This document shows positions 33,940 to 45,901 of a stretch of DNA of 64,000 nucleotides, piece after piece. The notes under the pieces are model-generated. The model was not told where the DNA came from and did no database searches. It saw only the letters and a list, made by a program, of their open reading frames with translations. A program made the translations under genes and the position numbers. This DNA comes from Periplaneta americana (Eukaryota > Arthropoda > Insecta > Blattodea > Blattidae), in assembly GCF_040183065.1 (NCBI RefSeq), contig NC_091120.1, forward strand, positions 1,914,501 through 1,978,500, read 5' to 3'. The stretch's first letter is position 1; each line of letters starts with the position of its first letter.

Positions 33940-34497
33940 ACTACTACTACTACTACAAGCAATACGAATTCAACAAGGTTAAATTATTAATTATTAGTAA
34001 CGCTCTTAAGGAAATGTTGTGCGGGTCCTTCAGACACGTGCAGTCGCTTTGGCAGCCCTGTGCTACCGCTCAAGTGGGAGGGGAGCAGATTGCACTAAGC
34101 GTGTATGTCTGTATTACTAACTACGAATTGGCACATGTCAGGTGGCACTATCATTTAATCCAATGCAAAAGACATTCACATAAATTTTAGAACAGTAAGA
34201 ATATTACCATAGTCTGGTATATACAGTTACGAAACTCGAGGAGATGAAAGTACTAGGAACAATATACTGTGCCGGTACTATTTCGCAGTGTCTGTGTTTC
34301 AGTAGTAGCGATCCTAGTGATCAGCAGCTATCTATGGATGCATATTCCCTACGTGTTGAGCTTCGTGATTATATATGTAGGTACTAGAACTAGACTGTGA
34401 TGTTACTGTAAGAAGAATTAGGACACAAGGTACAATGATAATAATATAATCAGAATAATAATAACAATAGTAATAATAGACCTAACAGTTAAATGAT
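33940..34497. other. spacer, no gene recognised
   Basis: A short CTA run (33934-33955) then mixed DNA without a recognised element. Confidence 0.4.
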
Positions 34498-34499
34498 GC

Positions 34500-34549
<50 letters not shown>
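34498..34549. repeat. AAT microsatellite (left of LINE A)
   Basis: About 17 AAT units ending exactly at the LINE A tail. Confidence 0.9.
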
Positions 34550-34553
<4 letters not shown>

Positions 34554-35179
34554 CTTACTGACTTTTAAGGAACCCGGAGGTTCATTGCCGCCCTCACATA
34601 AGCCCGCCATTGGTCCCTATCCTGAGCAAGATTAATCCAGTCTCTACCATCATATCCCACCTCCCTCAAATCCATTTTAATATTATCTTCCCATCTACGT
34701 CTCGGCCTCCCCAAAGGTCTCTTTCCCTCCGGTCTCCCAACTAACACTCTATATGCATTTCTGGATTCGTCCATACATGCTACATGCCCTGCCCATCTCA
34801 AACGTCTGGATTTAATGTTCCTAATTATGTCAGGTGAAGAATACAATGCGTGCAGTTCTGCGTTATGTAACTTTCTCCATTCTCCTGTAACTTCATCCCT
34901 TTTAGCCCCAAATATTTTCCTAAGCACCTTATTTTCAAACACCCTTAACCTATGTTCCTTTCTCAAAATGAGAGTCCAAGTTTCAGAACCATAAAGAACA
35001 ACCGGTAATATAACTGTTTTAGAAATTCTTTCAGAATTTTTGACAGCAGACTAGAAGACCAAAGCTTCTCAACCGAATAATAACAGACATTTCCCATATT
35101 TATTCTGCGTTTAATTTCCTCCCGAGTGTCATTTATATTTGTTACTGTTGCTCCAAGATATTTGAACTTCTCCACCTCT
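34550..35179 (-). mobile_element. LINE A copy, 5'-truncated, inside an AAT tract
   Basis: Minus strand. The last 134 codons (34966 to 34565) are open and read [30 protein letters not shown]; 34963-35175 holds the preceding [12 protein letters not shown] part with a small deletion that shifts frame near 35025. It is truncated before the YADD motif. AAT runs flank both sides. Confidence 0.9.
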
Positions 35180-35182
35180 TCA

Positions 35183-35230
<48 letters not shown>

Positions 35231-35322
35231 TCATAGAGTTGTGCCTAAGGGCAGGTTTTTCACTGCAAACGCAGCATTCTCAGTCTTTCCTGTTTTCTGT
35301 CTTCCTCTTAGTCTCCGCAGGT

Positions 35323-35375
<53 letters not shown>

Positions 35376-35376
35376 C
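35180..35376. repeat. AAT microsatellites
   Basis: AAT runs at 35183-35231 and 35325-35374 are separated by about 90 bp of unique sequence. Confidence 0.9.
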
Positions 35377-35559
35377 CCTTGCGAATTTAATTTCACCTAC
35401 ATCAGTCTGCTCTTACGTCACATGGTTCGAAATTGACTTTGTTCGGAATGGACCGATTCCGGTAAATTAGGTCTCAATCGATAATGCGTGACGTCCCGAG
35501 TGTTTTAAGCCCGCATATGCACTTGGGCTCGATATTATTTCATTTTAAGTACATTTTAG

Positions 35560-36060
35560 GCTGTTATTTAATACCTGGACAGCAAGACTGCGTGCCGTCA
35601 AGCACGAGACCCGCTGCGTCCGTCGGGCGGCCGTTTGAAAGCTCCGGCATTAAGCATTCAAGCAGTGATCGGCAGAGGGTGCGGGCTGGCAGCATCTCGG
35701 TCCAGGCGCATGCGCCGGGCGCCACGGTGGAGCGAGGCCCGCCGCCGCCGCACAAGTGCGCTCGCAGCGAAGGCAGAGGGTCGGACGTCGACAGGTGAAG
35801 ACGATCAGTTGTAAACAACTCCACCCCTCCGTCGGCCATCCCCCACCCCTCGAAAAACACCACAATCACCCGGGGGCCACGGCTGTTACGTGAAGAACTC
35901 GGCCGGGAGACGAGCGGGGGCCGCGCGCCGGGCTGTGTTAGTGTCGTTAGTGCCCCTACCGCGATGCGACCTGCGACGTTCAGTGAACACGTTGTCAGTA
36001 GGTAGTCTGTGCTTCTGTAACAAATATCTGGACTCGCTCTCTATGACTCACTAGTACCAA
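35560..36060 (+). promoter_or_regulatory. CpG-rich block, candidate promoter/5' leader of the receptor gene
   Basis: The most GC- and CpG-rich part of the window (35580-35960: ccgtcgggcggccg, gcgccgggcgcc, gcccgccgccgccgc) lies about 4 kb upstream of, and on the same strand as, the receptor start codon. Donor-like sites follow: cgacag|gtgaag at 35793 and tcag|taggta near 35998. The open frames across it on both strands (101-104 codons) are compositional, with no domain. The natural reading is a CpG-rich promoter with an untranslated first exon spliced to the coding exon; no transcript evidence is available from sequence alone. Confidence 0.4.
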
Positions 36061-39000
36061 CGATACCTGTGATACGAATCATCGGAAACGAGCTGAATAT
36101 GAAGATCTTAGAGAAAACAGTTGCAACTTGAGAGTGCGATAGCTAGTCTGGTCTCCTCCTCGGCAGTGATAGCGTGACATTCTCGTAGTTCGCATGGCCT
36201 ACTAGTAGTCGTGTGTGTATGTGTGTCTGTGAGTGAGTGGGGATTTAATTTATAGTCGTCACATACAGTAGAATTCCTAGAATGTACTTCTAACAGCAAC
36301 ACAAGTCACGTTTCGGTAGGCGAATAAAAAGATGTGAGGACATCTATCAATTTTGCGGTCTTAGACGTTGCAAGAAGCTCGCAGTTAGGTTGACAGCACT
36401 GTTCGGCGGTTGCCAGACTCACAATTAGGTCAAGTTCACACTGACTGACTGTGTAAAAATTTTAGTTTGGTTATCATTTAGTTCTTCCTGTCAATAGAAA
36501 TTGTACTTTCTGTTTAACGATAGAAATCGAAGGCAAGTGGCAAGTGGCAATACCCTACCGCAGTCAGAAAAAAAACTTTGTTTACTGTTGACGCTGACGG
36601 ATGCACTGAGAGGCAGCCTGATGGCTTGTCTGCGTGTGTTCACGTGGCGCTGTGCACACGACAGGTGGAGTGAGATACACACGCCGTCTTACGCCACACC
36701 CAAGACAAGCTGTGGTCAGTTATACCGCGTTGATGCCCCTTGGCAAGGGATACATTTCGTCCCGGTGTAACGGATGTTCTGAAACGCCCGTCACTTACCT
36801 AACGAAGATAGTTTGCAATAAGCTACATGTCTGCTTTGATTAAATACCGCGAACCTTACGGGGACAGCAGAAATCAGATATTCGATGTGAAAATAAAATA
36901 CAAAATACTTTATAGTAATACGACATAGTTGTCACATGTCATAATATCTTGGACCACAGTGATGTTGGAATATTACAGACTCACAGATTTTCGGTGCAGT
37001 AAGTTCAGTGCGTGAAGCGACATTTGCTTGTATTTTACTTTTTATTAATTTAGTTAAGTAACTTGGAAATATTTTCCATACACAAAGAGATTTTGTTTTC
37101 ACTCCAATTTTTTTTTTTTTTTGTAGGTAAAATTTCACGCAGACTGGCATCGTAAGCGAGCTCGTTCGATAAATCATTAGTCGGCTGTAATTGATTCCAG
37201 CGCGCTCGCAGTTCACCTCATACAGCTAGCCAACAAACCACTTGCGGTCCGATAATAAGCAATCCGGTCTGTTTGCAATAACCGTGTGCGATCTTCCGCC
37301 CTTGTGGCGGGGCATTGCAAAATTCAAATTAAAGTGAAAACAAAAACAATTTTGTAATGAACATTTTTTGGTAAAGTCGGTCAGCGATGAGTTGAATTCC
37401 GGCGAATACCGAGACAGACAGACAGACAGACTAACACTGTCGAGCGCAATCTGCGGGATCGTAATATAAACACCAATTTAAATTTTAAAGAGAACGCTTA
37501 GACGAAGGATGCAATGCCGATACTGTGATTCTCTTCTGACGAGATGAGGGAGGCTGTGGAAGGCGGGCAGATGAGATTAATCGCATATTCCTTGTACATA
37601 GTAAACTGCAATGTCTGTAAATTTGATACGTGGGGTATGTCACACCATTTTATAATATAATTCAATTTTTTAAGCCAGACTGAGAGATTAGTCAAATATT
37701 AATACTACAATTTACGCGTTTCCTGTAGACTATTTTTCTAACTTAAAAAAATGTACAGAAAAAAAAAGCTGTTTTGTGTCATGCATTAAAGTATACATAA
37801 GTGAGTGTTAATGTATATTTTCATAAAGTGAACTTAACCGATTCGTAATACTTAAATATCAATGAAATATATTAACTAAGAGTTACAAAACCCATATTAA
37901 TCTACATGTAATCATTATAAAGAATGAAACATTTGATTTGATTTTTGATTTTAGTTTGTGATTGAGTTTGACAATTCTCGTGGTCTCTGATAACGAAATC
38001 GAGTTCCCTCGGGCAAAACGGGTATAAGATATTAGTTGTCCTGGAATCCTGGGTTCGCGCCACGTACGATAACGTGCTCTGCGCAGCAGGAATTCTTTGA
38101 TTAAAGCGCGCCTACCCTCCCCTGACACAAACCCCCAACCCTGCTCATCTTCTCAGCCAGCTGGCCTTAGCTATCGTGTTCTGTTCTTACTTCAGCCGGG
38201 AATTTTATTGTTTCTTAACTACTGCCTTCCGTGCCCCCTCCCCAAGTATGGGACTCAACCTCAAGCTATTTAGATCTATTCAAAGGTCGCTACGTCAGTT
38301 GACTCGTTAGGAATCACTTGTGTAGATATTTAATTTCATTTTTCCTTAAGACATCCTGCCCTCGACACTAGTTCCAGAATAATTTTGTCGTAATATACGT
38401 CTACTATATACTAGAAGAATTATATATAATAGAAGCTTCATCATAATCCTTTTACTTTGGACCGCGGAGAAGACGGTATCTCTTGGCACACTAAGAGGTA
38501 CAAGAACTTTCCTCTGCTACACTTCGTACCTCCTAAGTACATGCTACTAATACATTTTTTTTTTCGACATTGGTATAAAATTGTTCCTAGTACTAGTAAC
38601 ATAAAACTTTTTGAATTTGAATCACAAATTTAAGAGTATACACATCGTCACGCTAGAGAATTGTGTCATTCAATCCCCTTTGTGTAGTGTACGAATTCAT
38701 CTTCGGGTCACAACTGTGCTGCTAAGGTGATAAACTAGTCGGGTATTTTCAGAGACACAGCAACTCCATTATATTCTAATGATGTGAATTCCCTTGATAA
38801 ATTTCAGCACTAACATTCCCCGCCTCCATATACGACTTTTGAGTACAAATTGCTGTTCCGGCGATGGTCTTTCTCCTCCTATGACGAGTTTCACTTTATC
38901 CACAAGTAGCAAATTTATTTAGTAAAACAATATAGCACTTGTCCTGAACTGTTAAACTTGTTCCTAAGTGTCCTTACCAATCCTGAAGTGTTCCTTGGCA

Positions 39001-39963
39001 GTTACAACGGTACTTCCTGAACATCTCTTTCCTCTCGAGCGGTGCCTCCCTTTCGTGTATATTTTAACCGGAGGTCTGGTAAGATTCGGAAAGGAACCCC
39101 CTCTCTTTCACTCCGCCGTGTAACAAGTTAGGTTGCAAGCCGCTTCAGTAGCTCCCAACACAATATCGAAAAGCAGTTTTATATTTTTATGTTGATAACA
39201 CGTGAATTTTGATGTCTAAATTAACTTTGTAGATTTGAATGAACTATTCTAAGTGTATAAATAAAATGAAATGTAATTTTATAGCTCTTGTCAGTTAGCT
39301 ATCGAAAACGGGTCTGCAAATGCACTGGGCTCACGCTGCACTTGGTCCTTGCATCGAGTCTAAATTGCAATAAACACTTGATTGGTTCGCACGTACCCCC
39401 AGCGTCACTATTCTCGTCTTCCCCCTCGCTCTTTGACATGTAGCAGGCAGGCTGTCCTTGAGGACTTGACCCCGAAACTTGCCCGTTGCCTTCGAAGGGG
39501 AGAACAATTTCATTATTTGTGTCGTAAGTGTTGAACTAGAACGACTGCGTACGATGTACAATGGCGAAGTAGAAGGAGACCAATAGTGAAATAAATGTTT
39601 TCCTTTAAACGACGTAATGTGTAATAGAATGTAAGCAAATCAACGAAAAACAATATACTATAGGAAAATTAAGGTTTTTGTATTTATACTTAGGGACCAA
39701 CCTATCTTGCTGTCTCTCTTATGAGAAAACTGATGACAAACCGGTGCGGACTTTATGTAGGTCTCGGGTGCTTAGAAAGCCATTCACTCATCATTCTTCC
39801 AATTTAACCTGTGCCTCAATTGATTGAAAAGTATTAGGAATTGCGAGGGAAACAATTTAGAGTAGGAGGAGGAGGAGGAGGTGGATCCACGCCGCCACGT
39901 TAGTGACTGAGCACAACACGGAAAAGGAACGGAGCGAATAGAAGCACAAGAAAAAAGAAAAGA
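36061..39963 (+). other. presumed 5' intron/leader of the receptor gene
   Basis: No transposon copy or simple-repeat array was recognised here, in contrast to the rest of the window, apart from short TG-rich DNA (36211-36240) and a T run (37107). A possible splice acceptor is tttgtatttatacttag|gg at about 39692. In-frame stops at 39901-39906 show that translation cannot enter the receptor from upstream. Confidence 0.35.
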
Positions 39964-40632
39964 ATGGAGATATATCCGTTCGAAGCAGATGAAAGGAGCA
40001 ACGAAACTTCTCTGGATCGCTTCAACATCAACTACCTCCTGTTCTACGACAATGACGGCGACAACAGCAGCTTCGCCGGCGGGAACAACACCAACAGCTC
40101 GTACGACCTCAACAACACGATCATCATCCTGCGAGGCGACTCGCTCTACCCCAGCGGCTACTCCATGCCCCACATCATCATCGCCTCCATAGTGGTAACT
40201 CTGCTGATGATCGTGGTCGTGGTGGGTAACATGTTGGTAATCATCGCCATAGCAACGGAGAAGGCCCTCAAGAACATCCAGAACTGGTTCATCGCGTCGC
40301 TGGCCGTCGCGGACTTCTTTCTGGGGCTCGTGATCATGCCCTTCTCCCTAGCGAATGAGATCATGGGTTACTGGATATTTGGCAACTGGTGGTGCGACAT
40401 CCACAGCGCCATGGACGTGCTGCTGTGCACCGCGTCCATCATGAATCTGTGCCTCATCTCGCTGGACCGCTACTGGTCCATCACGCAGGCCGTGGACTAC
40501 CTGAAGAAGCGGACGCCCGTGAGAGCGGCGGTCATGATCACGCTGGTCTGGATCCTCAGCGGACTGATCTGCATCCCGCCCCTGCTGGGCTGGAAGGTGG
40601 ACAGGCCGGCCGAGGAGTTCCCCAAATGCCAG
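39964..40632 (+). CDS. Octα2R: alpha2-adrenergic-like octopamine receptor, first coding exon (TM1-TM4)
   Basis: A class A GPCR of the plasma membrane; the insect alpha2-like group responds to octopamine and usually couples to Gi. The exon encodes 223 residues and ends in phase 0 at cag|gtaggc. The ATG has A at -3 and G at +4, with in-frame stops 60 bases upstream. The extracellular N-tail has sequons at N13, N34, N41, N44 and N50. TM1 is about 70-95 (GN at 88-89), TM2 about 105-130 (LAVAD, D117), and TM3 has disulphide C144, amine-binding D151 and DRY at 168-170; TM4 has W196. MPFSLANEIMGYWIFG and DRYWSITQAVDY match the alpha2-adrenergic pattern. TM5-TM7 must lie on exons beyond the window. 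Codons are GC-rich, unlike the surroundings. A tyramine or 5-HT receptor is less likely. The exon end is tandemly duplicated (separate entry). Confidence 0.85.
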
Positions 40633-41204
40633 GTAGGCACACACTTCTTGGAACTACACAGATTGTTGGAGCACACGGCTCCCCGTGCACATCAAATATA
40701 AACGTCATGTCGAGGAGTTCCCCAAATGCCAGATAGGCGCACACTTCTTGGCACTACGCAGATTGTTGGAGCACACGGCTCCCCGTGCACATCAAATATA
40801 AACGTCATCTCGAGCAGTTCCCCAAATGCCAGGTAGGCGCACACTTCTTGGCACTAAGCAGATTGCTGGAGCACACGGCTCCCCGTGCACATCAAATATA
40901 AACGTCATCTCGAGCAGTTCCCCAAATGCCAGGTAGGCGCACACTTCTTGGCACTAAGCAGATTGCTGGAGCACACGGCTCCCCGTGCACATCAAATATA
41001 AACGTCATGTCGAGAAGTTCCCCAAATGCCAGGTAGGCGCACACTTCTTGGCACTAAGCAGATTGCTGGAGCACACGGCTCCCCGTGCACATCAAATATA
41101 AACGTCATGTCGAGAAGTTCCCCAAATGCCAGCTAGGCACACACCTCTTGGCACTAAGCAGATTGTTGGAGCACACGGCTCCCCGTGCACATCAAATGTA
41201 AACC
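40611..41204 (+). repeat. six 100-bp units duplicating the exon end and splice donor
   Basis: Units begin at 40611, 40711, 40811, 40911, 41011 and 41111, exactly 100 bp apart; the last is slightly short and diverged. Each holds 22 bases equal or close to the coding end cgaggagttccccaaatgcc+ag, a donor position, and 78 intron bases. Donor bases are GT in units 1, 3, 4 and 5 (40633, 40833, 40933, 41033), AT in unit 2 and CT in unit 6. Use of any later donor would retain an in-frame TAA at 40699-40701, ending the protein 22 residues after the normal junction, within a four-TM product. Confidence 0.95.
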
Positions 41205-41619
41205 ATCAGTTTTTGAGCTTCTTTGTCACGTGCGCTGGATTACTAGTGACATAGTTCGTAATAGACGCTCAGTTGTGGCACACGTACTGTCAAGTTGTAA
41301 TGCGCGATATATCTCGCTTGTATTCTTAGCACCTGGTGGACATAAGCGTTTAGTTAACTCTTTTAATTACGGCAATCTTTCAGTTGACACACTAGTCCCC
41401 TACTCATCTGTCGTAAAAGATCTTGGTTTCTTCTTCGTTAAAATCTAAATTGGATTTTTCAAGTGAAAGAAGCAATAAAAAAAAATGTTCCTCCATTCAC
41501 TGTTTGAGTAGCTAAAGAAACTTCTTGCCCCAGCAATTGAAACTTACCCTAGGACAAACCCTAGCACTTCGATAATTCTGACATTCTGTTGATACGTCAG
41601 ACACGTGTGCAACATCAGA
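41205..41619 (+). other. receptor intron sequence, no element recognised
   Basis: Follows the 100-bp array; an 87-codon frame starting in the last unit (41185-41448) has no domain. Confidence 0.4.
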
Positions 41620-42003
41620 CGATATGTTCACATATCACCGTCCTTCGCAAGTCTTTCGTAGTTCCGACTCAGAGAAAGCAGAACTTTACATTATTTGTCT
41701 TTACTCTTTCGAATTCCGGTACACCTCAACACCAAATTACCTTTCGTCTCGTTTCTCTTATCTATACTCTAACCACGACGTAAATACCAGATCACTTATC
41801 TGTGGCACGCTAAATATACCTCTACATAGAACACCTCGTTATTCCTCATCTATTACATCTTTTACAGTCTCCATCTCGCGACAATGGAATTCCTTGTCAC
41901 AAAGTGTTAGGGGCTGCAAGACAATAAACACTTTTAAAAATAGCTTAAAAGATAACCTTCTTATAGCAATTCACTTTAATTATACTGACTTTAACGGTCA
42001 CTG
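41620..42003 (+). pseudogene. LINE C-like RT C-terminal fragment
   Basis: A plus-strand frame of about 126 codons contains STPNYLSSRFSYLYSNHDVN and SRQWNSLSQSVRGCKTINTF, the same C-terminal pattern as the 2167 and 26466 copies but clearly diverged, so a related subfamily. It is truncated at both ends and has no 3' hairpin. Confidence 0.7.
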
Positions 42004-42726
42004 AATACATGATAACTTCTTTCTTTAGACAAGCTTCCTGATAGCGCTGTATTTCCACAATAATAATTGTCTCATAAAAATCTCTTTCTATTATCTAATG
42101 TAATCTTAAATATATTAACAATCTATATATTTTATACAGAGTGTTAAAAAAAAAAAGGTAAAATTGATCCGGATGAAGAAAGCTGTTGAAGCAGTTATGG
42201 CTCCTCCAGGAATTAAAATCTCAGTCAGAGAAGTCTGCAAATGATGGCAAATATATTTTTTTTAATTATTGTGAGTTTTCACAGCTATATTTCCACCTAT
42301 TTCTCTGTGTTACAAGATACAAGAGAATATGATCCAAGGTACACGAACCTGTTGTACCATGGAACACTTTACACGTCCTTTCATTTTATTTTTTTCATCC
42401 TTCATAGATCTTTGGAACAGGAAAACATCTATAGGAACTTGTAAAGGAATCTTCAATAATTATGTCAAATATTTTTTCATTTAAAAATTTCATTTTACAA
42501 AATTAAAAAAAAATCAATACAATGTGAAAAGTGATTCAAGTTGCTACTCATCCCGCGCTCCTTGCAAATATTGGATGTTTGTAAATGATCGCCGATCGAG
42601 TGGAAGACTTCAGCGAAAAGCCTGGGAGTTATGCTAGGCACAAGATGTGACTTCAACAATAACTTACGATAAACCATGTTAATGCTGAGCAATTGCATCC
42701 TGTCTTAAATAGAAGCACTGATCTAA
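42004..42726. other. spacer, no gene recognised
   Basis: Starts with AT-rich DNA; tatacagagtg and an A run near 42138 resemble a MITE end but no partner was found. Confidence 0.4.
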
Positions 42727-43680
42727 GGCCCTATTCTATTTTTACTAGGCCCTATTCTATTTTTAATATATATTAATGAGTTATTAAAAATTGACTTACA
42801 ACAATACAATGGTGTTCACTATTCTTATGCAGATGACACAGTTTTACTTTTTGGTGGAAAAACCTGGCATGATGCATATAATAATTCAAATAATGGACTT
42901 AAATTAATAAAAAAATGGTTTCACATAAATTATCTTTCTATCAATGAAAATAAAACCATCATTATTCCATTCTCATTATCTGAAAAATGTAACAAACCTC
43001 CTACATCTATATTAAGTATTAAATTACATAATTCTGATTGTTGTCTTATACAGTGTAAATGTCCGATTATTAAAGAGTCCTCTGAAGTTAAGTATTTATG
43101 CATAATTTTCGATAATCATTTAAAATGGAACCAACATATTAATTACCTTTGTAATAAATTGCGTAAAATAGTATATTATTTTGTTTTATTGAGGAATTAC
43201 TTGTCAATAAGTTTATTACGTAAAATATATTTAACTTTATTTCAATCGGTAATTATGTATGGAATTATAGGATGGGGTAACTCATTTAAATCCAATTTTA
43301 ATCCACTTTATTTATTACAGAAGAAAATAATTAAAATACGTCTTCATAAACCTATTGATTTTCCATCTCAAAATTTGTTTATAGACTTTAATGTACTTAA
43401 CATAAGACAAATTTATTATATTGTATTAATGAAATTCATACATAAAAATCGAAATAATTTTGAATTGTATTGTAATAGTTATGAAACAAAAGGTATGAAT
43501 TCTTTAAAATTGTTTGAACCAAAATGCAACACTGTTACAGTATTTAATCATAGTAGTAATTTAATCCCAAGAATATATAACAAATTTATATTTAAATATC
43601 CTAATCTTGTCAATTCTAATAGTTCTAGTATTAAATTTAAAAAGTTATGTATGGATTTTATAAAAATTGAAAAATTGTAA
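42727..43680 (+). CDS. LINE D reverse transcriptase, C-terminal 317 codons, uninterrupted frame
   Basis: Jockey/CR1-like RT that would copy its own RNA at a nicked target. The frame is open from 42727, just after a TAA, to the TAA at 43678. It starts inside the palm at GPILFL, repeats that motif once by an in-frame 21-base duplication (GPILFLLGPILFLIYINELL), and has YADD at 42826-42837 (HYSYADDTVLLF), then VKYLCIIFDNHLKWNQHI, YGIIGWGNSF in the thumb, and a tail ending FIKIEKL. No ATG precedes YADD, and the fingers, endonuclease and ORF1 are missing, so it is a 5'-truncated copy without its own start. The absence of stops over 950 bases argues for recent insertion. Codon use is extremely AT-rich. 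Confidence 0.85.
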   Translation, partial: GPILFLLGPILFLIYINELLKIDLQQYNGVHYSYADDTVLLFGGKTWHDAYNNSNNGLKLIKKWFHINYLSINENKTIIIPFSLSEKCNKPPTSILSIKLHNSDCCLIQCKCPIIKESSEVKYLCIIFDNHLKWNQHINYLCNKLRKIVYYFVLLRNYLSISLLRKIYLTLFQSVIMYGIIGWGNSFKSNFNPLYLLQKKIIKIRLHKPIDFPSQNLFIDFNVLNIRQIYYIVLMKFIHKNRNNFELYCNSYETKGMNSLKLFEPKCNTVTVFNHSSNLIPRIYNKFIFKYPNLVNSNSSSIKFKKLCMDFIKIEKL

Positions 43681-43868
43681 ATTTAAATTTATATACTATA
43701 ATTGCATAGTAGACATAAGACAAATTGTATTGTATAATTATTAATTTCAATTCAGGAATCCGTCCCTGAGCACGAGTTCTACTCTTTCAGGGGCGAGCTA
43801 AAATTTCTCTGCATATTTTATAATTTATGTTACATATTAGTAAAATAATAAATAAATAAATATATTTC
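43681..43868 (+). mobile_element. LINE D 3' UTR and tail
   Basis: It contains cctgagcacgagttct and ttcaggggcgagct (a potential hairpin: CCTGA..TCAGG) and ends in (TAAA)n at about 43862. The same layout is present at 22690-22871. Confidence 0.85.
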
Positions 43869-45893
43869 ATCTAAAAAAAAATATGTATATATACACACAC
43901 AGGCGTAAGAATGTATGAAAGTTTAATTAGGGGGATTTCCACATACCTGTTCCAATTTGAGATACGCTCCATAGAAATAGGCCTACTTGTCAAGAATTCA
44001 AGTTTTCCGGAATACGTTTTTACGAGTAATATCATGGCTACTTTACGTCACTTTATGGCTGTATGGTATAGTTTAAAAAAACAAGATCATGGATGGGTAA
44101 CTCGTGCTCACAAAGTGCTAAAAAAAAACCTTGAAAGAGAGAAAGACAGACGGAGCCAGCCGCAGCAGTTACAAGTTGTTTGTAGTTTCGCTGCAAAAGC
44201 AGTTCACTGCCACGGTGCGCTCTGGCGGCTCATGCAGGTGGTCGTGATATCTACTCCATGATTTGAATTTCGGAATGACGCATGGCACAATCATTATAGT
44301 ATTTTTAGACAGACTGTACCTAAGCACACATAACAAAATTATTTTAATTCCTAACTTTGTAAATTAGTTTGGTACTGGAAACACAAACTGCACACAACCT
44401 TTTCAAGATTCAACAAACGTAACTGCAATACTGATTTATTATTACACTATCTGTTAACATTTCTTATTATAAGTCTTATTTGAAATATACAACGCGAGAG
44501 TTTTCAAGTCTTTATACATTAAAGAGTATTCCTCTGTTCTCAGAAAGGTAATAGTTGTATTCGCAAACAATCACAAATTCAAGGAAGTATTTTTACATGT
44601 TACGGCAGATGAAATAAACTTACTTCTAAGCTCTTTCTGTACATTGAGAGCTTTTACACTTCTTTCTTGTATTAAACTCTGACTCAAGGATATACAGTAT
44701 ATTTGGAACCAAGGAGTATATTTGGAAATTCTGACTTAGGCAGCATTACGAACAGTTCGATCTTTACTAAAACCTTCACTGTGTTTATTTGTAACATAAA
44801 ATCTGCAGTGTCAGTTTTCACAAATCTTTTTTATTAATTTATTTACAACTTACGGAACATCTGCTCGCTTGGAAAAAGAGACATAAGTATTTCTCCCATT
44901 ACAATAATTCATACAGAAGAAAATCAAATCGACATAAACCAATGTGAAACAGTTTTTTTCCTTCTCCTGTAAAATTAACATTTTTGACTTGTGCCACTTT
45001 TCCCGAACACTACAGAAATTTCATGCGTAAGAAAGTGTAATACAACATAATACAAGCTTTACCTCCCTTCTTAATAAAAAAATCTCTCTCTTTCGACTCA
45101 TCAGTAAGGGAAATGATCTGGGGATTATATTCTTTTTCAATTAAAACGAGCCGCCACTTACTGTAGACGCGAGCAAACTTGTATACAGACACTACAGTAC
45201 AGAGTCCGTTCTACCTGCACTGAGGTTGTGTTCACACTTCGAGAGCACGAGTTGCCCACCCATGAACGAGATGCAATAAAAATGTAAGGAAAAAGTTTTT
45301 CATGTCACAGTATTTCTACTTGTGTTCTTTTGATTTCTATTTAAAAAAAAGTACAATGTTATGTTCTGTGTTAATGTATTCGAGTGGGGATCCCGGTGGT
45401 GTTAATTTGTTCTAGATTAAATACAGTCATTGTATAATCCCTTCAGAGCTTTGCGATGATTCCACTCCACTTTCTTACTCGATATCTCCTGCAGCGAGTG
45501 ATGTTAAAAGCCTTCGTCACAGTGTTGGTGGACTGTAGCTTCGGCCAACGTTGAAAACTGCGTGTCGCACATCTTCATTATCGACCTGCTGGCCATTGAT
45601 CCAACGTCCGCGGCTCTAATCCATGCCGAGCTCGATCAATTCCAAGAGCATGGCGCTGCTTGGGTAGGAGGCATGAAGTTGGACGTCCTTGTAGTGGATT
45701 TACGCCACTTAAATAAACGAGAAGGTTCCAGAAAAAGAGAAAATTAATGGCTCTTTCTCACCTATGTCGAAGGCACCTCCGTCTGTAAGCCTCTCAACTG
45801 TGGAAATGAGGTGTGGCGAGGAAAGGCCTGGAGCCCTGTACCAAGCATAGGGCTGTTGGCACAGGCAGCGTTCAGGCCGTGTTAAGAATAATA
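43869..45893. other. spacer, no gene recognised
   Basis: An open frame of 116 codons (43911-44261) and one of 60-61 codons at 45562-45747 have no recognisable domain. A CpG-richer patch lies at 45480-45660. Confidence 0.4.
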
Positions 45894-45901
45894 GTCATGA
45901 A

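Noticed and set aside
35484-35869. Overlapping frames of about 100 codons on both strands in the CpG block
   Set aside because: GC-rich DNA has few stops by chance; both strands are open and neither shows a domain.
39784-40173. 129-codon minus-strand frame overlapping the receptor exon
   Set aside because: It is the antisense shadow of GC-rich receptor codons and has no domain; the same applies to the minus frames at 40158-40364 and 40348-40644 and the plus frame at 40389-40736.
43911-44261. 116-codon plus-strand frame
   Set aside because: No recognisable domain, poor composition, no splice or promoter context; could be chance in a long spacer.
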